Positions 1 to 8,999 of a stretch of 64,000 bases of DNA are shown here, piece by piece. The stretch covers positions 2,485,001-2,549,000 of the forward strand of contig NZ_JARVTG010000001.1 of assembly GCF_029846635.1 (NCBI RefSeq), read 5' to 3'. The translations under genes and the position numbers were made by a program. The notes under the pieces were generated by a model. The model was not told the origin of the DNA and ran no database searches. It saw only the letters and a program-made list of their open reading frames with translations. This DNA comes from Pokkaliibacter sp. MBI-7. Lineage in GTDB: Bacteria; Pseudomonadota; Gammaproteobacteria; Pseudomonadales; Balneatricaceae. Position 1 is the first letter of the stretch. Each line of letters begins with the position of its first letter.

Positions 1-477
1 GGCGAAGGCCGGCTGTGGGCCCGGCAGCGTGACTCGGTGATTCTTAATGTGATCGCACAGGGCATCCTGCCGCTGGCACTGCTGGTGTCGGTGTATATCT
101 TCCTGCGCGGCCACAACAACCCCGGCGGAGGCTTTATTGCCGGACTGATTACCTCGGTCGGCATCATCCTGCAGTACATCGCCCACGGCGTCAGCTGGCT
201 GAAGCCGCGAATGCGCCTCAACTATGCCCTGATGATCGCCAGCGGTGTGACCATTGCCTGCCTCACCGGTCTGGGCAGCCTGTGGTGGGACCGGCCGTTC
301 CTCACCTCCTGGTTTGATCATTTCCATCTGCCGCTGATCGGTGATTTCGAGCTGGCCAGTGCCATGGCCTTTGATCTGGGGGTCTACCTGACCGTGGTCG
401 GCGCCACCCTGATGATGCTGGCCAATCTGGGCAAACTCACCACCGCTCACCGTCCCCAGTATGAGGAGATGCAGTAA
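1..477 (+). CDS. mrpA: Mrp-type Na+/H+ antiporter subunit A, C-terminal MnhB-like part (5' end outside window)
   Basis: The reading frame is open from the first base of the window and no start is needed inside it, so this is the tail of a longer protein. The visible 158 residues show the MnhB-like domain with the motif FLRGHNNPGGGFIAGL and about four hydrophobic segments. In Pseudomonas and relatives MrpA and MrpB are one fused polypeptide, and the position directly before mrpC fits that. The complex is an inner-membrane secondary antiporter that exports Na+ or K+ for protons and serves alkali and salt tolerance. Its stop overlaps the mrpC start by one base (TAATG). A separate mrpB starting at GTG 37 is possible but less likely, because the frame continues upstream. 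Confidence 0.9.
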   Translation, partial: GEGRLWARQRDSVILNVIAQGILPLALLVSVYIFLRGHNNPGGGFIAGLITSVGIILQYIAHGVSWLKPRMRLNYALMIASGVTIACLTGLGSLWWDRPFLTSWFDHFHLPLIGDFELASAMAFDLGVYLTVVGATLMMLANLGKLTTAHRPQYEEMQ

Positions 478-848
478 TGGAAATTCTGTACGCCTGTTGT
501 GTCGGCTTTCTCACAGCCTGCGGGGTGTTTCTGGTGCTGCGTGAACGGACCTTCCCGGTGGTACTGGGGCTGACCCTGCTGTCCTATGCCGTCAACCTGT
601 TCCTGTTTGCCAGCGGCCGTCTGACCGAAGCGGCGGCGCCGATTCTGGGCGCCGGTGACCGCTATACCGATCCGCTGCCACAGGCGCTGGTGCTGACGGC
701 TATCGTCATCGGCTTTGCCATGACCGCCTTCGTGGTGATCCTGGCCATGCGTGCCCGTGCCGATCTCGGCGTCGATCATGTCGATGGCCGTCTGCCCGAT
801 GACACGCCCGGCGCTCAACCCACCCGCCAGAAGGACGCGAAGAAATGA
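477..848 (+). CDS. mrpC: Mrp antiporter subunit C (NuoK-like)
   Basis: This 123-residue protein has three hydrophobic segments and belongs to the NuoK/MnhC family, of normal length for MrpC (about 110-125). It is a membrane subunit of the Mrp cation/proton antiporter. The segment VVLGLTLLSYAVNLFLFASG is typical of the family. It overlaps the subunit A stop by one base and the mrpD start by four (ATGA), so it is translationally coupled within the operon. The short polar tail after the last helix (DGRLPDDTPGAQ...) is also common in this family. No lesion is seen. Confidence 0.93.
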   Translation: MEILYACCVGFLTACGVFLVLRERTFPVVLGLTLLSYAVNLFLFASGRLTEAAAPILGAGDRYTDPLPQALVLTAIVIGFAMTAFVVILAMRARADLGVDHVDGRLPDDTPGAQPTRQKDAKK

Positions 849-2434
849 GTGTTGCCTGGCCGCTGTTCCATGCCCATCTGCCGATCCTACCCATCCTGCT
901 GCCACTGCTGGCTGGTCTGCTGATGCTGTTCCCCCCTCTGTCGAAGGCGCTGACGGCGCAGCGTCTGCTGGGTCTGGTCAGCATCCTGCTGCAGGGCCTG
1001 CTGGCATTACTGTTACTGCTGCAAACCGCTGACGGCCAGCTGCGTCTGTACGCACTGGGCCAGTGGCCCGCACCGTTCGGCATCATGCTGATGGTCGATC
1101 AGCTCGGCGCCCTGATGCTGTTGCTGACGGCGGTGCTGGCGCTGGGTGCGCTGCTGTATGCCTGTGCAGGCAGCGACGTGCAGGGCAGTTTCTTCCACCC
1201 GCTGTTCCAGCTGCAGCTGCTGGGTATCAACGGTGCCTTCCTCACCGGCGATCTGTTCAACCTGTTCGTATTCTTTGAAGTGCTGCTGATGGCGTCCTAT
1301 TCGCTGCTGATGCACGGCGAGAACCGCCAGCGTACCCGCGCCGCCCTGCATTACGTGATTCTCAATCTGGTCGGCTCAAGCATCTTCCTGATTGCCCTCG
1401 GTACCCTGTACGGCACCCTCGGCACCCTCAACATGGCCGACATGGCGGTACAGGTGAAACACCTTGACCCGGCGCTGGTGCCGCTGGTCAAGGCCGGTGC
1501 GCTGATGCTGCTGATCGTCTTTGCCCTGAAGGCGGCGTTGCTGCCCCTGCATTTCTGGCTGGCACGCACCTATGCCGATGCCTCGCCGGCGGTGGCCGCG
1601 CTGTTCTGCATCATGACCAAGGTCGGCATCTACGCCATCCTGCGGGTCTACAGCCTGATCTTTGGTGATCAGGCAGGCCCGCTGGCTGATCTGGCCGCGG
1701 TCTGGCTGTGGCCACTGGCCTTGCTGACCCTGATCATCGGCGCCATCAGTGCCCTGACCAGCAGCAGCCTGCGCAAGCTCAACGCCAATCTGATCATTGT
1801 CTCGGTTGGCACCCTGCTGGCGGTCGTGGCACTGAATGACCGTCAGGCAACCGCGGCAGCGCTGGTGTATCTGATTCATTCGACCCTGATCACGGCTGGC
1901 GTCTTCCTGCTGGCGGCAATGATTGCCGAACAGCGTGGCCGCAGTGCCGACCATCTGGTGGCGGGCCGGCCCATGGCGCAGCCGCTGCTGCTGGGGGTAG
2001 GCTTCGTGGTGGCGGCACTGGCGCTGATCGGCATGCCACCGTTCTCCGGTTTTATCGGCAAGCTGATGATTCTGCAGGCCACCGCCGGGCTGGAGGGCAA
2101 AGTGTGGCTGTGGCCCTGCCTGCTGCTCAGCAGCCTGATCATGCTGGTAGCCATGTCACGGGCAGGTACGACGCTGTTCTGGCGTATCAACGGCGAGCAT
2201 CGCAGCACCAGCAAGAGTGGCGTGCTGCAGCTGGCGGGCGTCAGTGTGCTGTTACTGGCGGCTCCTCTGATCACCTTCTTCGCCGCCGATCTGAGTCAGC
2301 TGACCAGCCAGATCAGCGAACAGCTGTATCAGCCGCAACGCTATATCGATCAGGTTTTCCCCATGGGCGAGAAACAGCTTGGCGCAGCGGCTGAGCAGCT
2401 CACCTCTTCCCCTGCTGCAGGAGCCACCCCATGA
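845..2434 (+). CDS. mrpD: Mrp antiporter subunit D (NuoN/NuoL-like)
   Basis: The protein has 529 residues and about 14 membrane segments. It belongs to the proton-conducting antiporter family shared with complex I subunits L, M and N. The conserved membrane glutamate lies in FVFFEVLLMASYSLL (around residue 145), and the conserved lysine region is ALKAALLPLHFWLARTYADA (around residues 225-245); both are needed for ion translocation in the family. The length is normal (about 490-560). It overlaps mrpC and mrpE by four bases each (ATGA), so it is coupled to both. It is one of the two subunits thought to carry ions. Confidence 0.95.
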   Translation: MSVAWPLFHAHLPILPILLPLLAGLLMLFPPLSKALTAQRLLGLVSILLQGLLALLLLLQTADGQLRLYALGQWPAPFGIMLMVDQLGALMLLLTAVLALGALLYACAGSDVQGSFFHPLFQLQLLGINGAFLTGDLFNLFVFFEVLLMASYSLLMHGENRQRTRAALHYVILNLVGSSIFLIALGTLYGTLGTLNMADMAVQVKHLDPALVPLVKAGALMLLIVFALKAALLPLHFWLARTYADASPAVAALFCIMTKVGIYAILRVYSLIFGDQAGPLADLAAVWLWPLALLTLIIGAISALTSSSLRKLNANLIIVSVGTLLAVVALNDRQATAAALVYLIHSTLITAGVFLLAAMIAEQRGRSADHLVAGRPMAQPLLLGVGFVVAALALIGMPPFSGFIGKLMILQATAGLEGKVWLWPCLLLSSLIMLVAMSRAGTTLFWRINGEHRSTSKSGVLQLAGVSVLLLAAPLITFFAADLSQLTSQISEQLYQPQRYIDQVFPMGEKQLGAAAEQLTSSPAAGATP

Positions 2435-2919
2435 GCGCCCTGTTACCCATGCCGTTCTTCAGTCTGGTACTGCTGCTGGTGTGGCTGCTGATCAATAACA
2501 GCCTCGCCTTCGGGCAGATCCTGCTGGGCGCGGTGCTGGCCATCGGCCTGCCGCTGCTGCTCAGACCCATGCATGTACCCGGTCCGCGGGTGCGCTCACT
2601 GCACGGTGTCAGTATTTACCTGCTGCGCCTGCTGCGTGACATCGTGGTCGCCAACTTCGACGTGGCCAAACTGGTGCTGAGCAGCCGCAACAAACTGCGG
2701 CCGGGCTTCATCATGTATCCCCTCGACCTGACCGATGATCTGCCCATCACCCTGCTGGCCAGCACCATTTCCCTGACGCCGGGAACGGTCAGTGCCGATC
2801 TCACCGATGACAAGCGCTATCTGCTGATCCATGTGCTGGACATGCACGATGAGGCCAGCCTGATCGAAGAGTTGAAACAGCGTTATGAACGCCCCCTGCA
2901 GGAGATCTTCGCATGTTGA
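2431..2919 (+). CDS. mrpE: Mrp antiporter subunit E
   Basis: The protein has 162 residues, with two hydrophobic segments at the N-terminus and a soluble C-terminal domain. The signature ITLLASTISLTPGTVSADL is diagnostic for the MnhE family, and the length is normal. It is a membrane-anchored accessory subunit of the Mrp complex, required for assembly in studied homologues. It overlaps mrpD by four bases and mrpF by seven, which indicates one transcript with coupled translation. Confidence 0.94.
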   Translation: MSALLPMPFFSLVLLLVWLLINNSLAFGQILLGAVLAIGLPLLLRPMHVPGPRVRSLHGVSIYLLRLLRDIVVANFDVAKLVLSSRNKLRPGFIMYPLDLTDDLPITLLASTISLTPGTVSADLTDDKRYLLIHVLDMHDEASLIEELKQRYERPLQEIFAC

Positions 2920-3182
2920 GTACCGTACTGCTGATCGTGCTGGGCATGGTGATGGTGGCGCTGCTACTGAACCTGTGGCGGCTGTTTCGCGGCCCCTCGA
3001 CCCCGGACCGCATCCTCGCGCTGGATACCCTTTACCTCAACGCCATCGCCCTGATCGTGCTGTTTGGCCTGTGGAAGGATGCCGCCCTCTACTTTGAAGC
3101 GGCACTGCTGATTGCCCTGCTGGGTTTCGTCAGCACCGTAGCACTGTGCAAATATCTGCTACGTGGCGACATCATCGAATAG
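2913..3182 (+). CDS. mrpF: Mrp antiporter subunit F
   Basis: This is an 89-residue protein with three hydrophobic segments. It carries the family signature FRGPSTPDRILALDTL around residues 25-40 and so matches MnhF/MrpF (about 85-95 residues). Its start codon lies inside the end of mrpE. The ATG at 2913 follows CAGGAGATC in the mrpE coding sequence, a usable ribosome binding site. It is a small membrane subunit of the antiporter. Confidence 0.93.
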   Translation: MLSTVLLIVLGMVMVALLLNLWRLFRGPSTPDRILALDTLYLNAIALIVLFGLWKDAALYFEAALLIALLGFVSTVALCKYLLRGDIIE

Positions 3183-3202
3183 TGGCTTGCGGAGACTGAA
3201 CC

Positions 3203-3595
3203 ATGAACCTCAACGAATTGCCCCTGTGGCTGGAAATCCTGCTCTCTGCCCTGCTGCTGCTGGGCGGCCTGTTTGTACTGATCGGTGCCATCGGTCTGGT
3301 GCGCCTGCCGGATTTTTTCACCCGTCTGCACGCACCGACCAAGGCCAGCACCCTGGGTCTTGGCGCCATCCTGCTCGGCTCCATGGTGCTGGTCAGTGTC
3401 AGCCATGACGGCGTCAGCCTGCATGAGCTGCTGATCACCCTGTTTCTGTTCATTACGGCACCGGTCAGCGCCCATATGATGTGCCGGGCAGCGCTGCATC
3501 AGCGGCTGAAAATCGCCCCGGGCACGCGCAATGGGGAATATCAGGGGCTGACACTGGCCAAACAGCAGGAGCAAGGCTCATCACGCCAGCCCTGA
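3203..3595 (+). CDS. mrpG: Mrp antiporter subunit G
   Basis: The 130-residue protein has three hydrophobic segments and the MnhG signature GAIGLVRLPDFFTRLHAPTK around residues 28-48. It is the last gene of the Mrp operon, 20 bases after mrpF, with GGAGA in the gap as ribosome binding site. The C-terminal 25 residues are polar and contain two QQ pairs, a variable tail in this family. An imperfect hairpin downstream may end the transcript. Confidence 0.93.
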   Translation: MNLNELPLWLEILLSALLLLGGLFVLIGAIGLVRLPDFFTRLHAPTKASTLGLGAILLGSMVLVSVSHDGVSLHELLITLFLFITAPVSAHMMCRAALHQRLKIAPGTRNGEYQGLTLAKQQEQGSSRQP

Positions 3596-3720
3596 ATCGC
3601 GCCACCCTGCAACCAGAAGCTGCCAGATGAGGCATCATCAAACGCTTACCCAACACGCTATTGTCATAACAGCAGCGCTATATATACACGTAAAGAGTTA
3701 GGTATGGCGCGGCTTGCAGC

Positions 3721-3762
3721 CTGACTGGTGAAGTAAAAAGGGCGTTTTTCCTTTACAGTCAG
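3721..3762 (+). terminator. Imperfect hairpin after the Mrp operon
   Basis: CTGACT at 3721-3726 can pair with AGTCAG at 3757-3762. An inner arm GTAAAAAGG can pair with CCTTTAC if two bases bulge. A run of five T (3745-3749) lies in the loop rather than after the stem, so this is not a classic terminator. It lies between mrpG and the next gene and may end the Mrp transcript. I see no clear promoter elsewhere in the 3596-3884 gap. Confidence 0.35.
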
Positions 3763-3884
3763 GGGTGAAAAACATACAGCAGCTAGGGATTTTCCGTGCC
3801 ATAATCCCCCCAACTGCGTTCAGCGACGCGGTATCCTCCCTTCTCCATCCCAGACGGTGCAAAGATCAGCTAGAGAGAGCAGGC

Positions 3885-5132
3885 GTGCGTAATATCTTGG
3901 TTGTAGAAGACAGTCCTCTGGTCCTCAAGATTCTGAATCGTCAGTTCAAGCAGGAAAAAAACCTGACTTCGGTGATGTGTGCCTCAGCGGGCGAAGCGCA
4001 GCTGATGCTGGAAACCTCATCGGCGCTGTTTGCTGCCGCCATTGTTGACCTGAACCTGCCGGATGCGCCCAACGGTGAAATCGTCGATCTGATCCTCAGC
4101 TACAAGGTTCCCTGTATCGTGCTGACCAGCAGCTACGACGAGCAGCGCCGTGATGACCTGTTCATGAAAGGCGTGGTCGACTATGTCATCAAGGAAAGTC
4201 AGTACTCCTACGACTATGTTTTCCGCCTGATTCATCGTCTGGAGCAGAACCGCAAGATCAAAATCATGATTGCTGAGGACTCTGCCCAGGCCCGTCACTT
4301 TATCCACCGGGTGCTGTCTTCCCATCAGTATCAGATCGTTGAAGCCTGTGATGGAGAGGAATCGCTCAGGCTGCTGGAGCAGCATGCCGATACCGATCTG
4401 CTGATTCTTGACCATGGTATGCCCGGCATTCAGGGCTTTGAGCTGGTGAAGATTCTGCGCCAGAAGCAGAAGCGTCAGGATCTGCTGATCCTGGGCGTCT
4501 CGGCGGACCCGAAAGGCTCCCTCAGCGCCATGTTCATCAAGCACGGTGCCGATGACTTTCTGCGCAAGCCCTTCTGTGCCGAAGAGCTGACCTGCCGGGT
4601 GATGGCCATGGTCGAACGCCGTGACCTGACCCAGGCACTGCGTCAGGCCGCGCTGTTTGACTCCCTGACCGGGCTGTACAACCGCCGCGCCTTTTACGCC
4701 GAGGGTGGCCGGATACTGAGGCAGGCGCAGGAACTGCAATACCCCATCAGCGTGGCGGTGGTTGATCTGGATTACTTCAAGAAGATCAACGACACCTACG
4801 GCCACAGCGTCGGTGACAATGCTCTCAAGCACTTCTCCCGCGCTTTCCGCAAAGCCTTTACCGATGATGTGCTGGTGCGTCTGGGCGGGGAGGAATTCGG
4901 TCTGGTCAGCTATCACTCCAGTGAGGTGGTGGCCCAGCGTCTGGACAAACTGCGCCGCGACTGCCAGCAGATTACCTATGCCGAAGGCGACATCACACCG
5001 CTGTCCTTCAGCGCCGGGGTCTATTCCGGTATCGCCGACAGTGTCGACATCCTGCTGCATCTGGCCGATCAGCTGCTGTATCAGGTCAAGCATCAGGGCC
5101 GAGGTCATACCCTGACCGAGCAGCAGGGCTGA
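3885..5132 (+). CDS. Double-receiver diguanylate cyclase (REC-REC-GGDEF)
   Basis: From GTG 3885 the product is 415 residues: receiver 1 (about 1-118, phosphoacceptor Asp55 in VDLNLP), receiver 2 (about 127-245, Asp176 in LDHGMP) and a GGDEF domain (about 255-410). The active-site motif is GGEEF at 334-338, so the cyclase looks competent to make c-di-GMP. The inhibitory RxxD site five residues upstream is FTDD, so product inhibition is probably absent. The frame extends to GTG 3765, but the added 40 residues match nothing recognisable. The 3885 start has AGAGAGAG just upstream and puts the receiver motif ILVVEDS at the N-terminus. No partner kinase is adjacent. Confidence 0.88.
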   Translation: MRNILVVEDSPLVLKILNRQFKQEKNLTSVMCASAGEAQLMLETSSALFAAAIVDLNLPDAPNGEIVDLILSYKVPCIVLTSSYDEQRRDDLFMKGVVDYVIKESQYSYDYVFRLIHRLEQNRKIKIMIAEDSAQARHFIHRVLSSHQYQIVEACDGEESLRLLEQHADTDLLILDHGMPGIQGFELVKILRQKQKRQDLLILGVSADPKGSLSAMFIKHGADDFLRKPFCAEELTCRVMAMVERRDLTQALRQAALFDSLTGLYNRRAFYAEGGRILRQAQELQYPISVAVVDLDYFKKINDTYGHSVGDNALKHFSRAFRKAFTDDVLVRLGGEEFGLVSYHSSEVVAQRLDKLRRDCQQITYAEGDITPLSFSAGVYSGIADSVDILLHLADQLLYQVKHQGRGHTLTEQQG

Positions 5133-5276
5133 GACTACGCCCCGGGCGAAGCCGCCGTCCTGCCACACTCCGTTACCCAAAGGCTGCCCAACAGCCGCGC
5201 TAAAACCGCTACACTGTGGCCACCCGACCCTGCCCGTACCGCGTTTCCATTTTCACTGTGACTTTCCATTTTCTCT

Positions 5277-6098
5277 ATGATAGGCACCAAGATGACACCG
5301 CCAAGCCTGATCGTTTCCGACCTGGACAAGACTCTGCTCAACGAACAGCACGAACTGGATGAGCTGACGATCGCCACCCTGTGTGAACTGCACCATCAGG
5401 GTCATACCCTGGCACTGGCTTCCGGTCGCCACTTTCACGATATCAGCGTTTATCGCGCCCAGCTGGGTGTCCCGGCCTACATCATCAGTACCAACGGTGC
5501 CCATCTCTATACCCCCGACGACACGCCGCTGTTCGAGACCCTGCTGCATACCGAGCTGGCACAGCAGATCACCCGTCTGCCGCTGCCTGCGGGTGTCAGT
5601 GTCAGTCTCTATACCCGTCACAAGTGGCTGATTGACCGCCCTCTGGCAGAGCTGTCCGAGCTGCATGACGGCACCGGCTTCAGCTTCGAGGTGGTGGATA
5701 TTCCCGCCTACAGTGACAACGATATCGGCAAGGTGCTGTACGCCGGTGCCCCGGAGCAGCTGAAGATTCTGGAAGATGCCATCCGCGCGGGGTTCGAAGG
5801 GCAGATCCATATGACCTACTCGCAGCCCATGTATCTGGAAATCATGGGTAAAGGCGTCAACAAGGGGCTGGCGCTGCAGGCACTGCTGCATGAGCTGGGG
5901 CTGGACCGCCAGCACTGCTATGCCTTCGGTGACAACCTCAATGACGTGGAAATGCTCAGTCTGGCAGGCAATGCCCACGTCATGGCCAACGCCCATCCCT
6001 ATCTGGCTGACAATCTGCCCCACGCCACCGTGATCGGCCATCACAACGACAAGGCCGTTGCCCGCCAGTTGCGCAGTCTGTTTGCCCTCGAGGATTAA
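5277..6098 (+). CDS. Cof-type HAD-IIB family phosphatase
   Basis: This 273-residue protein has the haloacid dehalogenase motif I SDLDKTLL near residue 15 (nucleophile Asp) and the C-terminal motif FGDNLNDVEML near residue 221, with a type IIB cap between them. Cof-family enzymes dephosphorylate sugar phosphates, FMN or other small phosphomonoesters; the substrate cannot be read from the sequence. It has K instead of the usual G after the second Asp of motif I (DLDKT). A second in-frame ATG at 5292 is an equally plausible start. The gene stands alone and is followed by a strong bidirectional terminator. Confidence 0.9.
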   Translation: MIGTKMTPPSLIVSDLDKTLLNEQHELDELTIATLCELHHQGHTLALASGRHFHDISVYRAQLGVPAYIISTNGAHLYTPDDTPLFETLLHTELAQQITRLPLPAGVSVSLYTRHKWLIDRPLAELSELHDGTGFSFEVVDIPAYSDNDIGKVLYAGAPEQLKILEDAIRAGFEGQIHMTYSQPMYLEIMGKGVNKGLALQALLHELGLDRQHCYAFGDNLNDVEMLSLAGNAHVMANAHPYLADNLPHATVIGHHNDKAVARQLRSLFALED

Positions 6099-6148
6099 GC
6101 GCGCATTCTGAGTACGCCCGGCGATTCAAGGTAAGGCGGAGTAAAACC

Positions 6149-6176
6149 AAAACGGCAGCCCGAGGGCTGCCGTTTT
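6149..6176. terminator. Bidirectional rho-independent terminator
   Basis: A 12-bp perfect stem AAAACGGCAGCC/GGCTGCCGTTTT surrounds a CGAG loop region. A-runs and T-runs lie on both sides, so it can work on both strands. It sits between the convergent HAD phosphatase and DUF6933-like genes. Confidence 0.9.
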
Positions 6177-6209
6177 GCCATAACCCTGCTGACGATTCAG
6201 GGTTTATAG

Positions 6210-6824
6210 TCAGTGCCGTCGCAGGGGAACCACGTTATCCGGTGCCCCTGATTCCTGATGCACCTGCCGCTGATACTGATGGTATTCCAGCATCCCCAGC
6301 CAGCCATCAGCAAAGATTCGCACCGGCTGGAAGGGCTGGTGCTGGCCCTTGTAGCGGGTCGGATGACTGTTGCTGCGCAGGCCGAAATTGAATTCCTCTT
6401 CCGGTGTCTGCGGTAACCGGCCCAGCTGCTGCGCCTCACTCTCCAGACTGCGAATGGCCTGCTGCAGGTGGACATTAATGCTGGCATCGTAACCCTGCTG
6501 ATAAACCTGCTGCTCACTGAGCTGATCCACCAGCTTGCCCAGTGTTTCCTGTGCCTGCTTATCTTCGAGCAGGCAGACGGCAATCACCTCGCGCCACAGG
6601 CGCTCACGAAACAGCAGCGGGAAGTTCTCCAGCTCGGTCAGCGGCAGGTTACAGAACACCATCAGATAACGGCTGTGAGCTTCGATAGCGAGAATGCACT
6701 GCTCACCCAGCAGGCTGATGCCCTGGGCATACCACTGCATTCCCTCCGGACGGATATCGGGAGCTGGCACCAGCAATGACTGCATCTGCTTCGCCAACGT
6801 TTTGCTCAGATGAAACTGCAGCAT
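6210..6824 (-). CDS. Hypothetical protein, DUF6933-like
   Basis: The 204-residue soluble protein begins MLQFHLSKTLAKQMQ and contains WYAQGISLLGEQCILAIEAHSRYLMVF near residues 30-56. This resembles the DUF6933 pattern of a short N-terminal strand and helix followed by a W-H/Y-A-N/Q and a 'recall/leisure' strand segment. The assignment is from memory of the family and is tentative; no enzymatic motif is visible. ATG 6824 is preferred over ATG 6830 because GAAGGGA lies at proper spacing only for 6824. It is monocistronic and convergent with the phosphatase. Members of this family are often near mobile or regulatory genes, but the function is unknown. Confidence 0.6.
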   Translation of the reverse strand: MLQFHLSKTLAKQMQSLLVPAPDIRPEGMQWYAQGISLLGEQCILAIEAHSRYLMVFCNLPLTELENFPLLFRERLWREVIAVCLLEDKQAQETLGKLVDQLSEQQVYQQGYDASINVHLQQAIRSLESEAQQLGRLPQTPEEEFNFGLRSNSHPTRYKGQHQPFQPVRIFADGWLGMLEYHQYQRQVHQESGAPDNVVPLRRH

Positions 6825-6830
6825 AGCCAT

Positions 6831-7135
6831 TCCCTTCTATGAACTGGGGCCAGTGTAGCCCAAGCCCTGAGTGGTTGGTATCGAGTCATGCGGTGCCGCC
6901 TGTGCTCAGCACCGCTGACAGCCCGCAGATAACAGCACGTTGATGACGTTTCCCTGCTAAACCCTGCCATTCTGCTGCCGTGTAAACCTCCACGGCAGAT
7001 CCCTGTGCTATACCGCCTACCTGACAATACTGTCGTGACTCCGTCAGTGGCGCTCCCCTGATCCTTTCCTATACTGCGTAAACAGCCTCAGCAGTTGCAG
7101 TGACGGTTCAACAGACTCAGCACAGGAACAGCATT
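6831..7135. other. Intergenic region between divergent genes
   Basis: This 305-bp stretch separates the DUF6933-like gene from the receptor pseudogene. It must hold both promoters. A TATACT hexamer at 7070-7075 could be a -10 element for the rightward gene, but no convincing -35 box is seen. The short palindrome GACAATACTGTC lies at 7022-7034. Nothing else is recognised. Confidence 0.4.
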
Positions 7136-8989
7136 ATGACGTCCCAGAGATGGAAATCTGCCTTTCTGTTGAAGTCTGGGTGGCTGTTGAAATCTGTACT
7201 CCTGTGGACAGCAACCAGCCTTCATCCAGATAGTGCCCGGGCAGATTTCAGCCCGGAGCAGCTGGCCAATCTCAGCCTCGAACAGCTGGCCAGCATCGAG
7301 GTCAGCAGCGCGTCGCGCAAGAATGAACGGCTGATTGATACCGCCGCCAGCGTCTACGTCATTACTGCTGATGCCATCCACCGTAGTGGCGCCACCACCC
7401 TGGCCGAAGCCCTGCGACTGGCCCCCAACCTGCAGGTGGCCCGCATTGATGCCCAGACCTATGCCATCAGCGCCCGCGGCGCCAACTCCAGCACCTCCAA
7501 CAAACTGCAGGTCCTGATCGACGGTCGTATTGCCTACACGCCGCTGTATTCCGGGGTGTTCTGGGACAGCGCCGACGTCATGCTGGAAGATGTCGAACGC
7601 ATCGAGGTGATCAGCGGCAGCAACGCCACCCTGTGGGGCAGCAATGCGGTCAACGGCATCATCAACGTCATCACCCGCTCGGCGGCCGATACCCAGGGCG
7701 GGTTGCTGGTGGCAGGCAGCGGTGATGAAGAACGCGGAGGTGCGCTGCGCTACGGCGGCACCGTCAGCGATGGCTACTATCGGCTCTACGGCAAGTGGAA
7801 TGATCAGTCCCAGACCCGCAGTGAAGCAGGCCAGTACAAGGGCGATGACTGGCGCTCCGGCCGGACCGGCTTCCGCTATGACAAGCAGAACCTGACGCTG
7901 CAGGGCAATGCCTACGAGGCGCGGCTGGACCGTGGCGCCCTGCAGGATGGCCATATTCGCGGCATCAATCTGCTCAGCCGCTGGCAAAAGCTGCTGGAGG
8001 ACGATGCCCAGCTGCAGCTGCAGACCTACTACGACCGGCGCGAGCGGGATCTGCCCGAGCTGCTGCGGGAAACCCTGGATATCGTCGATATAGAATTGCA
8101 GCACAACCTGCCGCTGGGTGAACGCCATGCGCTGATCTGGGGCCTGAGCCAGCGCATGGCCTGGGACTCGGTGGACAACGGCCTGACCCTGAAATTTTAC
8201 CCGACCGACCGTTACCTGCACTGGAGCAGCCTGTTTGCTCAGGATGAGATTCAGCTGGCAGAAGCCTGGCAGCTGACCCTCGGCGCACGGCTGGAGCAGA
8301 ACACCTACACCGGCTGGGAACTAATGCCCAGCGCCAAGCTGGCGCGTGGCGTCCGCACTCCTTCGCGGCTGGACCGTGATCTGTAGTTCACCGGCTTTCT
8401 CAATGGCGGGCCGAGCTTCATCTCAGAAACGGTCGATACGCTGGAGCTGGGCTATCGTGCGCAGCTCACGGCCAAAGCCAGCTACTCCGTTACCCTGTTC
8501 TACAGCAACTACGACGACCTGCGTACGGTCGAGCTGAAGAACGGCCGCTATGAAATCAGCAATGGCATGGAAGGCACCACCAAAGGCATCGAAGCCTGGG
8601 CCGAATTTGACATTGCCCCGCACTGGCAGCTGATGACCGGCGGCACCCTGATGGATGAAGACCTGCAACTGAAAGCAGGCCGCACCGACGCCAGCGGCAG
8701 TGGCGGTATCAGTGATCCGAACTGGCAGTGGCAGATACGCCTGAGTGGCGACATCACCCCGCAGGTTGGCCTCAACCTGTCGTTGCAGCACACCGACGCC
8801 CTCGCCGCCACCGAGGTACCGTCGTACACCAGTCTGGATATGAACCTGACCTACCAGCCGGTGCCCTCCGTAGTGCTGTCACTCAAGGCCAACAACCTGC
8901 TGAATGCAGAGCACAGTGAATTTGGCAGCCCGGATACACGCAGCGAGTACAACCGCAGCCTGTATCTCAAGGCCGAATACAGGTTCTGA
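7136..8989 (+). pseudogene. TonB-dependent receptor, interrupted by an in-frame amber codon
   Basis: From ATG 7136 (CAGGA upstream) the frame encodes a signal peptide ending near SARA, a plug domain (VYVITADAIHRSGATTLAEAL, GSNAVNGIINVITR) and a beta-barrel, and it would end at 8989 with the typical C-terminal aromatic (AEYRF). A TAG at 8384-8386 stops translation in the barrel. The same frame continues with normal receptor sequence (FTGFLNGGPSFISETVDTLELGY), so there is no frameshift. Just before the stop, PSAKLARGVRTPSRLDRDL lacks the 'W..LWAALSR' strand I would expect between LA and RGVRTPSR, which suggests a small in-frame deletion too. A truncated barrel should not function. It is the first gene of a receptor-YfiR-kinase-regulator locus. 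Confidence 0.9.
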
Positions 8990-8999
8990 GGGGGTGACG

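Noticed and set aside
3765..3884. Forty-residue N-terminal extension of the REC-REC-GGDEF protein
   Set aside because: The extra residues match nothing, while GTG 3885 has a ribosome binding site and begins exactly at the receiver domain.
4017..5180. 387-codon open frame antisense to the REC-REC-GGDEF gene
   Set aside because: The opposite strand encodes a clear domain protein, and this frame has Gln/His/Leu-rich shadow composition with no motifs.
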